In this document: piece by piece, positions 55,322-64,000 of the stretch
How the letters are laid out: the number at the start of each line of letters is the position of its first letter
Numbering within the stretch: the stretch's first letter is position 1
DNA from: Acytostelium subglobosum LB1
Lineage: Eukaryota; Evosea; Eumycetozoa; Acytosteliales; Acytosteliaceae
Direction: 5' to 3'
Length of the DNA stretch: 64,000 bases
Assembly: GCF_000787575.1 (NCBI RefSeq)
Contig: NW_012236529.1
Location: 1 to 64,000, forward strand
Made by a program: the position numbers and the translations under genes
The notes under the pieces: model-generated
What the model was told of the DNA's origin: nothing
Seen by the model: only the letters and a program-made list of their open reading frames with translations
The model's database searches: none

Positions 55322-57593
55322 ATGGTCGTATCAGCCAAGAAGAAACAATCTTCTTCTGTTGTTGCTGCTGCTGCTACAACTACTGAATCATCACCTGTTG
55401 TTGTTGCACCAAAGGTTGCACCAGTAAAGAAGAGAAAGGCTGTTGATGAAGTCATCCCAACCACTACTACTGAACAAATTCAACAATCAGTCGTAGAGTC
55501 GTCAACACCAAAGAAGCAAACAACAACAACAACACAGAGCAACAAGAAGCAAAAGAAGCCTGTCGATAAGGCAAGAGATGAGATCACAAAGTTGGCTGCC
55601 ACTCCCACTCCTCAAGAGCACGAGAAGAATGTCACCGACTCAAAGATTGTCCCAACACTTGAGCAAGTCGACGAGAAGAAGAAGGCAAAGAAGAAGTCTG
55701 TGATCCCAGTCGTCGCCCCAGTCGAGCCTGTGGCCGCCGTCGTCCCATCCGACACCAAGGCAACTACTTCAAAGAAATCAACAAAGTCAACATCAACAAC
55801 AACTACAACCACAACTACTACAACATCAACAACAGAACAAGAGAAGGATGATAAGGATACTGGAAAGTTTAGAGAGGATGAGTGGACTGCTAAGGAGGAA
55901 CCAAGAAGCGAGACTGTGACTGCTGAAGGTACGTGTGACCTTAACTCGCTCGCCGCATCATGATGCCAATAATACTAACATACCAACAACAACATACATA
56001 GAGCTCGGTATCACATCTGATTCAATCACATTCGAATCATTGCAGATTGAGGAGAAGACAAAGAAGGCCATCGCAGAGATGGGATTCACAAAGATGACAC
56101 CAATCCAGGCAAAGACCATCGTGCCATTGCTCGAGGGAAGAGATCTGCTCGGTGCTGCAAGAACTGGCAGTGGCAAGACGCTCGCCTTCTTGATCCCCGC
56201 CATTGAGATCCTCGTCAAGTGTAACTTCAAGCCAAGAAGTGGCACTGGTGTCATCATCATCTCACCGACTCGTGAGCTGGCCCTGCAGATCTATGGTGTG
56301 GCTCGCGAGCTCATGCTTAATCACACTCAGACACACGGCATCGTCATTGGAGGCAACGACAAGAAGACCGAGGCAGAGCGTCTGTGCAAGGGAGTCAATC
56401 TGGTGGTGGCCACACCTGGCCGTCTGCTCGATCACCTTCAGAACACGCGTGGCTTCATCGTCAAGAATCTAAAGTGCTTGGTCATTGACGAGGCGGACCG
56501 CATTCTCGAGGTCGGATTCGAGGAGGAGATGCATCAGATCGTCAAGTGTCTGCCAAAAGAGCGTCAGACCATGCTGTTCTCGGCCACCCAGACGAGAAAG
56601 GTCGACGACATTGCACGTGTCTCTTTCAACAAGGAGCCTGTGTACGTTGGTGTCGACGATGACCGCGAGGTCTCCACCGTTGAGGGTCTGGAGCAGGGCT
56701 ACGTCGTGTGTCCCAGTGAGAAGCGATTCCTGCTGCTCTACACGTTCCTCAAGAAGAACCTCGACAAGAAGGTCATTGTGTTCCTGTCGTCGTGTGCCTC
56801 TGTCAAGTACCACGCCGAGCTGCTCAACTACATCGATATCCCCGTGCTCGAGTTCCACGGCAAGCAGAAGCAGCAGAAGCGTACCAGCACCTTTTACGAA
56901 TTTGTTAATGCAGAGAAGGGTATCCTGATTTGCACAGACGTGGCTGCCAGAGGCGTGGACATCCCCTCCGTCGACTGGATCATCCAGTACGACCCACCCG
57001 ATGATCCCAAGGAGTACATCCATCGTGTCGGTCGTACGGCGCGTGGTGTCGGCAAGAAGGGCAGAGCACTGCTCTTCCTGCTGCCTCAGGAGCTTGGCTT
57101 CCTCAAGTACCTGAAGCTGGCCAAGGTGCCACTCAACGAATACGAGTTCCCTCAGAAGAAGGTCTCCAACGTGCAAGACCAACTCGAGAACCTAGTATCA
57201 CACAACTACTATCTTCACACGTCTGCGCGTGATGCATACAAGAGCTACATCCACTCGTATGCCTCTCATTCACTCAAGGATATCTTCAACGTCAACACAC
57301 TCGAGCTTGGTTCAGTTGCTCTTTCCTTTGGTTTCCAGAATCCTCCAAAGATAATGTTAAGTATGTTATTATTATTCAATCAATCAAAAGTATATTCCAA
57401 GACAGAGACACTAACTCATCTCGACCAATCAATCAACCAATCAATCAAAGATGTTAATACAGGAATAAAGACTGAGAAGAAGAGAAAGGTTGGACCAGGA
57501 GCATCAAAGAATGGCTTTAGCGATGCCAACCCATACGCATCAAAGAATGAATATAGCAGCAAGACTAATCCATATGCTCCAAAGAATAAATAA
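55322..57593 (+). CDS. ddx18: DEAD-box RNA helicase Has1/DDX18, ribosome biogenesis
   Basis: Three exons (55322-55928, 56002-57360, 57463-57593) give 698 residues. A basic, Thr/Lys-rich N-terminus of about 200 residues (nucleolar targeting) is followed by the complete helicase core: M-T-P-I-Q-A-K-T (Q motif), A-R-T-G-S-G-K-T (I), P-T-R-E-L-A (Ia), D-E-A-D (II), S-A-T (III), C-T-D-V-A-A-R-G (V) and H-R-V-G-R-T-A-R-G (VI). The Has1-specific region H-Y-x-L... to [10 protein letters not shown] is present. Has1/DDX18 unwinds snoRNA-rRNA hybrids in 60S and 40S assembly. The final intron 57361-57462 is 102 nt and stop-free in frame. The helicase core has unusually GC-rich codons, suggesting strong expression. 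Confidence 0.95.
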
Positions 57594-57717
57594 AGTAGTA
57601 GTATTGCTTTCCAACGATTGATCAACATGATGACTCCCGCATAATCGTTTGTCTTTAAATTTGATCAGCTGAAATCATTCAAATGTTTGGACCTATACTT
57701 CAAACATATACAGAGTA

Positions 57718-59540
57718 ATGCTTCCGACACACATACTCGGCAGCATTGTCAAACTGTCCTGGACACACTGGCAGTCATCAAGGCACTGGAAGTTGCAGCT
57801 GTCTCTTTTGTCATGGCGGTTCTTTGTCTTCGTTTCGAATCTCAATGACACTGCTACACTGTCAGCAGCATCCAACTCGACAACTACGGACCAGGTTGGA
57901 TGAAAATATGTACCGTTGAAGACTTGCTTCAACACATGCTCTCACCTTACTGTTGCTTGAAACAACTGCGCAGTCTAATCATAATCAACATGAACAAGAA
58001 CGACACCCAGCTCATGCTTGCAAATCACCAGTTGTTCTTTCAGCACCTCGAGAGCCTTACATGGAGCACGGATGAACATCTCTCTCTCTCCTTCTTCAAA
58101 GATGTGGTAGTCGACCATCCTAGTGCACAGTCTATACCGATCAGATACCTCAAGCTTACATTCAAAGATCACAAAGACGCCATTCTTCCCCTGCTCTCAA
58201 AATGCATACAAAGTCTTCAGCTCGAGTACCTTTCAATCAACTACTGCCAGCAGTCAGAGGCCAAGCACACCCCACAAGTATGTAACATTGATGATCTTCA
58301 TCAGATACTCCCAAGTTCACTGCAGAGCTTGGATTTCTCCAATGTCACAATTACAAGGAAATTACTTCAGTGTCACAATGCTCAAGCACTCACATCTCTG
58401 GCACTCGGCAATGACAATAGCAGCATTGAATGGGAGCGTTGCACCCTGTCCGACCCCGGGGAGTTTATACAGTCACTGCGAGCAATCGACACTCTGCGCC
58501 ATCTTGCTCTCTTCCCAACGAACGCCAAACACGAATATCAACCCGCACTGTTTGATCAGTACCTGTCGACCAATCACTCATTGACGTCACTCTCCCTGCC
58601 ATTCGTTGGCCATCGCCCATATCTGGAGCTGATCGCCTGCAAGCTCAACCTTAAGCGGCTCCAAATAGAAATGGATGACGATGTTGTCTTCCCTTTCATA
58701 AGGTCGCTGCGACTCTCATCCACCAAGGACATGAACATCTACCACCAGCTTTGTGCCATAAAGCGAGCGGCACACGCTGAGGGCCAACTCATGCTCCAAC
58801 ATCTCCATCTCAAGTATAAGGAATGGTATCTAACACATTCCCACTACATGATCAATCATCTTGCACTGTTCTGTCAGACATTACCAGCCCATTTCTCCAT
58901 TGTTTGGCTGACAATACAGTCATCATTCACTGAAAACCCTTACACATTGAACTGCCAATTCATGCGCAATTTTGGTATCCAAGTTAGCAATGGACTGGAG
59001 GTGTTGGAGTTGATATCAGAGGAGCACCATCCTGGAGGCACCACGTCCATTTTGGAGTCATCAGACATATCACAGAGTCTGCTCGACCATCTAGAACTGA
59101 CTCCGCACTCGTCAATCAAACAATTCATACTAACCTGCAATCAAACACCTAGTACATTGCATTCATTCTACCTTCCCCGACAATCCCCGTATGGTCTCGT
59201 CCTATCCAGTTCGACAGTGTTGCCATCAATGATCACCCTCAACTATGCTGTCGAGCCTGAGCACGTCCAATCGGTCGATAGAGATCAAATACCCTACTTG
59301 TATCATTCAGTGACTTATTGGGATGGTACCCAATCTTTCAATGATAATGACTATACTTTAACTGTGGAGGATTTTATAGAGGTCAGAATTCTGATGGACC
59401 ATGAACATGTTTCTAGCATGGAGGTTGGAACGCCAAGGCTCACAAACAGTTCTCTGGTCGAGACATATCCCAGCCACTGGAGTGGAGAAAGGTTAGACAT
59501 GTATATCAAGACCAATCCATATGCTAATTGGATTAGCTAA
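57718..59540 (+). CDS. LRR-like dictyostelid family protein with a 5' frameshift (paralogue of 43559-45267)
   Basis: A first frame from ATG 57718 encodes an F-box-like start (S-S-R-H-W-K-L-Q-L-S-L-L-S-W-R-F-F-V-F-V), matching L-K-W-K-L-Q-L-A-L-V-S-K-N-F-F in the paralogue, and stops near 57903. A second frame opens at 57900 and runs 546 codons. Its start (V-E-D-L-L-Q-H-M-L-S-P-Y-C-C-L-K) matches Q-S-P-Y-C-L-L-K of the paralogue, so the two frames belong to one gene with a one-base shift near the AAAA in GGATGAAAATATG. Leucine-rich strands follow (L-T-S-L-A-L-G, S-L-T-S-L-S-L-P-F). Function is unknown, perhaps a ubiquitin-ligase adaptor. Sequencing error and recent decay cannot be told apart here. 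Confidence 0.65.
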
Positions 59541-59566
59541 GTAAATAAGATAGTCGGTTAATTTAT

Positions 59567-60977
59567 TTAGAGGATCAACATCGAGATGAGCACGGCGGCG
59601 AACAAAGTGATGAGGGATGGCAACAACACTGGGGATGAGCTCAGGTTGAGTGGCATGGCAGCGCAGTTAATAACACGATCCTTGTAAATGTGGACAATGT
59701 CGTTGTAGTTGGTACAGTTGGCACTGGTCAGAATGAGTGGCTGCTCACCGGTGGCGAGGTTACGGAACCACAGGGGCTTCACGGCGGTTGGGAGAACAAC
59801 TGGATAGGTGATGCGAACAAACTCTTGCATAACGGCATCGTCGTAGGAGATTCCTGACTCGAGCCAATCGCGGCTTCCCACGCTGTTCATAAGTCCGTCC
59901 TGGCGATAGACACGGTTCTGCTTAATAAACTTAAAGTTGGTGACGTTTGGATCGATTCTGTACTCGGACATGAAGTGGCTGTAGTTGGAGATCATATAGG
60001 TCTCGTCGATGAGAACGTCCACGTCGGCAAGAGCAGCGAGGAACTCTGAGGAGTTGCTGGTGGTGAGTGCTGGAGCAAGCTGGGCACCTCCGTCGGCAGT
60101 GATCTTGGCCTTGTAGGCAGCGGCTGAGATGGTCCATGAGGCCTTGTTTCCGTTGTACTTTGATGGTGCAGAGTAACTGGCCCAGGCAACCTTTTGCATT
60201 GTGGAGCGACGGGCGTCGAGGGTGATGCGAGTGGCGTTGGCAAAGCAGTGGTAGTTGTCACTGATGCCACCAAACACAGTCTTTGAGACATTCTCAGCGT
60301 TGAAGAAGAAGGCGTAGAACTGCAACCAACCGGCACGGTGGAGGGGACCTGGGTCGGTGGACTCACGAGTCATAACAGTGTTGGTCTTGTTGTCCTTCAT
60401 GTAGGTGAAGGCAACATCGACAGAGTCCATCTGGGATGGCACAGCAGAGGAGTTGTATGGAAGAATCTCTCCCTTCTCCAAGGCCATCTGGACGCATGGC
60501 GAGCAGATGTAAGCCGCCGAATCAACGTATTTGATTTTGCTCTGTAGTCCGAGAAGCAACAAGTATGGGTTGTTTGGAGTCTGCGAGGTGAGCACCTTGG
60601 TGACTGGTACCGAGAAAAACTTGGCACCAGCAGCAAACAGAGATGCATCTGGCTTTGGTGAACCACATTGGTAGAGAACGTAGGTGGTGCCGTCAGCAGT
60701 GTCGGTAACGACCTTGTATGAGTTGGTGTAGGTCACGTTGAAAAGTGTGGAGTTGGAGACTGAGTTATTGATATGTTAGTTTGTTTCATGATATTGTAGT
60801 TATTCACTAATACATACTAACAGTTCTAACTGGGAAGTAGTTAACTGAGGCATTGTACTGTCCGTTTGGAATGCATTCCTGGAGGTTGCTGGTACCGTCG
60901 GCAAAGGAGGCAACGCTGGTGGATACTGTAGCCAAAAGCAAGATGGCTGAGATGACAACTAGGGTAGACTGATTCAT
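59567..60977 (-). CDS. Surface protein resembling TroA-type periplasmic binding proteins
   Basis: Two exons (60977-60818, 60759-59567) give 450 residues. A signal peptide (V-V-I-S-A-I-L-L-L-A-T-V-S-T-S-V-A-S) comes first and a hydrophobic C-terminal tail (L-P-S-L-I-T-L-F-A-A-V-L-I-S-M-L-I-L) last, after a Ser cluster that fits a GPI attachment site. Between them are V-T-Y-T-N-S-Y-K-V-V, V-L-Y-Q-C-G-S-P-K-P, A-D-V-D-V-L-I-D-E-T-Y and D-G-L-M-N-S-V-G-S-R-D-W-L-E-S-G, with many N-glycosylation sites. The layout recalls two-lobed metal or siderophore binding proteins of bacteria (TroA/FepB-like). Such domains are rare in eukaryotes. A role in capturing a ligand outside the cell is inference only. 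Codons are GC-biased as in highly expressed genes. Confidence 0.55.
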
Positions 60978-61520
60978 GAAGTTGTTGTTGTGAATGTGTG
61001 TTGAACTAGTATCTATATATTTGTTAAGAGTGAACGAATAAATGAATGACAATGAATTAGTTTGAACGAGGTCCTGAATGGAGTGGACTACGAACGATCG
61101 GAGTAGAATGGATCAACACACTGTTCACTACTTGGTTCCCATTAGAGACCTCTTCAGAAGAAATGTGGCAGGTGTCAGTGCTAGTACCAAATAAACTGCT
61201 CACATAGCATACCAACAAATAACGAATCTAAATTGGACCTTCTCGTCGCCCAGTGGTGCCAGCGCAATCCCGATAAATTTAAACTACAGAGCTTATAACC
61301 TAGTTTATTTGCATCCGTCTACACTTTAAATTCAGATGCGCGCTATACTTTTGTCGTTTGTTGTCCCAAAATGGTGTTGGGGTGTCGGGCAGACGAGGTT
61401 TTTATTGCAATGGTGTTTGTTTGGTTCCACATGACAAACTCAAAGTAAGTACACCAAGTGTGATATATTCTTTGCAATATGTGATACTACTGTCATTGGT
61501 AGTTATCACTTGTCTCCAAC
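60978..61520. other. Spacer, no gene
   Basis: 540 bp between two minus-strand genes, carrying the promoter of the binding-protein-like gene. Nothing beyond AT-rich stretches is seen. Confidence 0.4.
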
Positions 61521-62747
61521 TTAGTTGGAGGATGCTACAATGCAATCGTAGTATAAGACATCACTGTTGCTGATGACATTGACTGTCGCTGGAGTAGTCG
61601 TTAGGTCAATGATACTCAATGTTGAATTGGCATTGACCGTGTGTGTAGACATGTAGATTGTGGATGCTCCTACTCCTGTTGTTGAGTGGGTGACATTGGT
61701 TGGAAGGCCACTGAACACCAAGGGCTTGTTTGCCAGAGAGGTCAGATCCAGCAGTCCCATGTAGCCATAGCCAGAGACCATCATCGTACTCTAGTATTGA
61801 ATGAACTCGATAGTATCAAAGACTTTACACAGGCAGATATTAAAATATTATAACTGGTCTGAAAGTGTAAGTACTACTTACAATTGTTCGTATTCCTTGA
61901 GGATACTAACTTGCCAGTGGAGGCATCATACTGGTTCAACGTCATTAGTAATGTAGAATAGTCATCAGTCCATATTGGTACTCCAACCAAGTATTGGTTG
62001 GTTGGTGGGTAGTAGCCAGCAGTTAGATATCCAAAGTCCTCCTCATCCATTGGAGGAAGTGTCTAGATGCATGGTGTTAATGTTGTAGTTGATCAATTAA
62101 TGTAGGGTACATATTGGAAGATATATTTACATCGTAGATGACAAGTTTGGCATTCAAGTCCAGATGTCCAACCATGGTGTTGTTGCTAAAGGTGTCAAAG
62201 AACAGACAGTTGAGGACATTCATTTGACTGTTGTAGTCAATCTCCAGGATATTGATGGTTTGTTCTGCATTGCTAACTATGTGAGTCATGTTGATAACCG
62301 TGTTGGTATTGAGATCAAAGATCAACAGAGATTGGTCCTTTACAGTCAGCGGAGAAAGGAATTGGTAAGTATAAGTTATTGCTTCATCAGTTTCAGTACT
62401 TATTACGACTACATACAAAAACAAAGATGTCGGCCAAGCTGGAGATGATAACGTACATCAGGTTGTCAGCATTATTGATAGTAGTTACCAATGTCGACAT
62501 GCATTGTTCTGGAAAGAGAGTCATGTCTTTGATTTGGACCAAAGACTTTAAAGAGGCTATTCATATTTGGATGTTAACATTGAGGACTATAACATTGGTT
62601 GATTGACTTACCATCAGTTTGGTCAACTACTGTAATGTTGACATTGGTTACACCCACTAGAGAGTAGAGTGTTTCACCATTGGTGGTGACAAAGCTGCAC
62701 AAGTGACAGGAGACAATAAGGAATAATGTTAGTTGGATGTTTATCAT
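61521..62747 (-). CDS. Secreted protein with beta-propeller-like strands, unrecognised
   Basis: Five exons (62747-62612, 62556-62417, 62337-62131, 62062-61907, 61790-61521) give 302 residues. A signal peptide (I-N-I-Q-L-T-L-F-L-I-V-S-C-H-L-C-S) is followed by repeated strand-like units of the kind S-L-L-I-F-D-L-N-T-N-T-V, K-L-V-I-Y-D, Q-Y-D-A-S-T-G-K-L and S-T-L-S-I-I-D-L-T-T-T-P, spaced as in beta-propeller blades (D-x-x-T/S-G/N). There are several N-glycosylation sites. The last intron needs an unusual GTATCC donor, because the stronger GTAAGT just downstream leads to an immediate stop. The protein is probably extracellular. No family is assigned. Confidence 0.55.
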
Positions 62748-63059
62748 CTTAGTATTCAATCAATCAGCAGTAGTAATGGTTAGTTAATGAATGATTAACA
62801 AACTTTGATAAGTGACTACTCCTTGTCTTGATCCCTCATCGGCAAAAGGTGCAGACAAGTCGGTAAAAGAGCTGTGGTGTGTGTTCAATCATCCAATCAA
62901 ATCGATTGATCCTCAGGGACCCCAAGATATTTTGTGAGCCTCAGGGATGAGACCTTGAGTTGAACTTGCCACGTATACATAATTGTTCTACTCCATCTAC
63001 ATTATTACAACAGTAGTGACAAGTAATTGTAATTGCAAAGAGGTGAACTCTATTATATT
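62748..63059. other. Spacer, no gene
   Basis: 310 bp with two short direct copies of CCTCAGGGA (near 62912 and 62940). No gene or structured RNA is supported. Confidence 0.4.
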
Positions 63060-64000
63060 CTAACTTTGTTTAAGCATCAATTGTTTGATGAGAGGTGTGA
63101 TGAAACGCCACAGTTTGCGAGCAATCAGTGGCCATCCAACAAGGAAGAATACAAATGCAAATGCATTGAACCAGAGCATTGCCTTGGACGATGTCTTGAC
63201 TGCCGCCAGTTTGGACTCCAGTTCTGATACCTTGGCCTCCCACTCCTTGTGTCTCTGTTGTGACATCTGTTCGTCATCCTTTTGCTGCTTCACCAGTGCT
63301 TCCAGTTTGGTGATGTATCCTGTCAGCTTGGCATCGTTGCTTGTTGTAGTAGTTGTCGTTGTAGTTGTCATAAACTCGCCATTGGCGTTGGCGTTGCTGT
63401 TGTTGCTGTTAGCTGCTGCTACCACTGGCTCCACTCTATTACTCAACGCCAGTGGTCTTGATGTTTGTGATCTGGCGAATGAGTTCTCCAGACCCAAGAG
63501 TCTGGTTTGATTGACCTCGATGATCCTTCGCATTGAGTTCAGTTCACTGTTGAGTGCTGCCATGTAGTTCCTCAGATCTTCACTGTATTGTGCGTCTGAT
63601 GGTTGCCATGTGTCCGTTGACTCAAAGTACTGTTCATCAGATGAGGAGCCAGGTACGTTGAGATCCTCATCTTCGTCTTCATACTCCTCGTCATAGTCTG
63701 ATAGATCATGGTCGGCAATAGATGGTGGACCAGAGAAGTCAGACATCTCGTCTTCGTCCTCCACGTGATTGTGTTGTATGTTCCTGTGCAGGGTGGGTGT
63801 GACTGCGCCGCTCTCCACCTTTGTGGTGATATGTTCCTGTTCACTTCCATTATTACTGAAACTGTTGCGTCTGCTATTGTCATTACTGTTGTTGCTAATA
63901 CTATTATTGTTATTGTTTTCTACAACGTTGTTGACTGGCCTCTTCAATAGCTCTGATTGTTCATACTCCTCGACTTGAGCGCGTACCAGTGACAGCCACT
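63060..64000 (-). CDS. Coiled-coil, C-terminally membrane-anchored protein (5' end outside the window)
   Basis: The minus-strand frame is open to the window edge (W-L-S-L-V-R-A-Q-V-E-E-Y-E just inside it), so the start lies beyond 64000. An Asn/Ser-rich stretch, an acidic stretch (Y-D-E-E-Y-E-D-E-D-E-D), two coiled-coil segments (L-N-S-M-R-R-I-I-E-V-N-Q; L-E-A-L-V-K-Q-Q-K-D-D-E-Q) and a single hydrophobic span near the C-terminus (M-L-W-F-N-A-F-A-F-V-F-F-L-V-G-W-P-L-I) are followed by a basic tail K-L-W-R-F-I...K-Q. This layout (disordered acidic linker, coiled coil, tail anchor) resembles ACBD5-type acyl-CoA-binding membrane tethers, but the diagnostic N-terminal domain is not in view. Confidence 0.6.
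   Translation of the reverse strand, partial: WLSLVRAQVEEYEQSELLKRPVNNVVENNNNNSISNNSNDNSRRNSFSNNGSEQEHITTKVESGAVTPTLHRNIQHNHVEDEDEMSDFSGPPSIADHDLSDYDEEYEDEDEDLNVPGSSSDEQYFESTDTWQPSDAQYSEDLRNYMAALNSELNSMRRIIEVNQTRLLGLENSFARSQTSRPLALSNRVEPVVAAANSNNSNANANGEFMTTTTTTTTTSNDAKLTGYITKLEALVKQQKDDEQMSQQRHKEWEAKVSELESKLAAVKTSSKAMLWFNAFAFVFFLVGWPLIARKLWRFITPLIKQLMLKQS

Noticed and set aside
56469-57182. Antisense open frame of 237 codons across DDX18
   Set aside because: Same cause: biased third positions of the sense gene. No start context and no homology by inspection.

Overview
This window is nuclear DNA from a social amoeba (Dictyostelia). The pointers are compact genes with many short introns (about 50-120 bp, mostly GTAAGT/GTATGT...AG), poly-Gln/Asn/Thr tracts, AT-rich spacers, and families typical of the group (FNIP repeats, dictyostelid ankyrin/LRR-like families, a CAP homologue close to the D. 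discoideum form). Coding regions are less AT-rich than in D. discoideum, so another dictyostelid lineage is likely. Two single Ns, one 100-N gap and several lone frameshifts in otherwise long reading frames show that this is a draft assembly. Exon coordinates were worked out by hand from splice signals and checked by frame arithmetic. No splice site is experimentally confirmed.

Layout: 1-2.8 kb holds gene scraps: the end of a gene with a repeated DVG-x-x-W-S-A-T module, an hAT transposase C-terminal relic and an ankyrin-family N-terminal fragment. 3.1-22.3 kb is a dense core of housekeeping genes: eIF5A, a trehalose-6-phosphate synthase/phosphatase, an RNF141-like RING protein, an ELO fatty-acid elongase, a short formin, Sec61-beta, a protein disulfide isomerase, the tRNA m1A58 methyltransferase TRMT61A, a GMAP-210/Rud3 golgin and an FHA-BRCT protein. 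22.1-31.2 kb is a rearranged accessory block. It holds an exact 142-bp copy of the 3' end of the FHA-BRCT gene 6 kb away, a 41-bp patch copied from a gene 8.4 kb away, a GC-rich island, an ankyrin-type gene, a decayed DNase II-like gene, and a surface-glycoprotein gene split by a DNA transposon with clear terminal inverted repeats and a 3-bp target duplication.

31.4-39.8 kb returns to core genes: MTHFD/FolD, exportin-T, TRAP-gamma and the tRNA methyltransferase TRM13. 39.8-45.3 kb holds lineage-specific families (FNIP, ankyrin, LRR-like). 45.4-57.6 kb carries a DHHC palmitoyltransferase, cyclase-associated protein CAP, an SdrD_B-type secreted protein, a RhoGEF-PH-RhoGAP protein and the Has1/DDX18 helicase. 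57.7-64 kb has a second LRR-like paralogue and three secreted or membrane proteins, the last one running off the window edge.

These are independent nuclear genes, not operons. Themes recur without proof of linkage: tRNA biology (TRMT61A, TRM13, exportin-T), the ER translocon and folding (Sec61-beta, TRAP-gamma, PDI), and actin control (formin, CAP, RhoGEF/GAP). I saw no CRISPR array, rRNA or convincing tRNA gene. The strongest points for follow-up are the transposon-split gene with exact frame restoration, the templated-looking junctions at 22.28 kb, the TPS domain lacking two expected catalytic residues, and the 20-nt intron or frameshift in TRM13.
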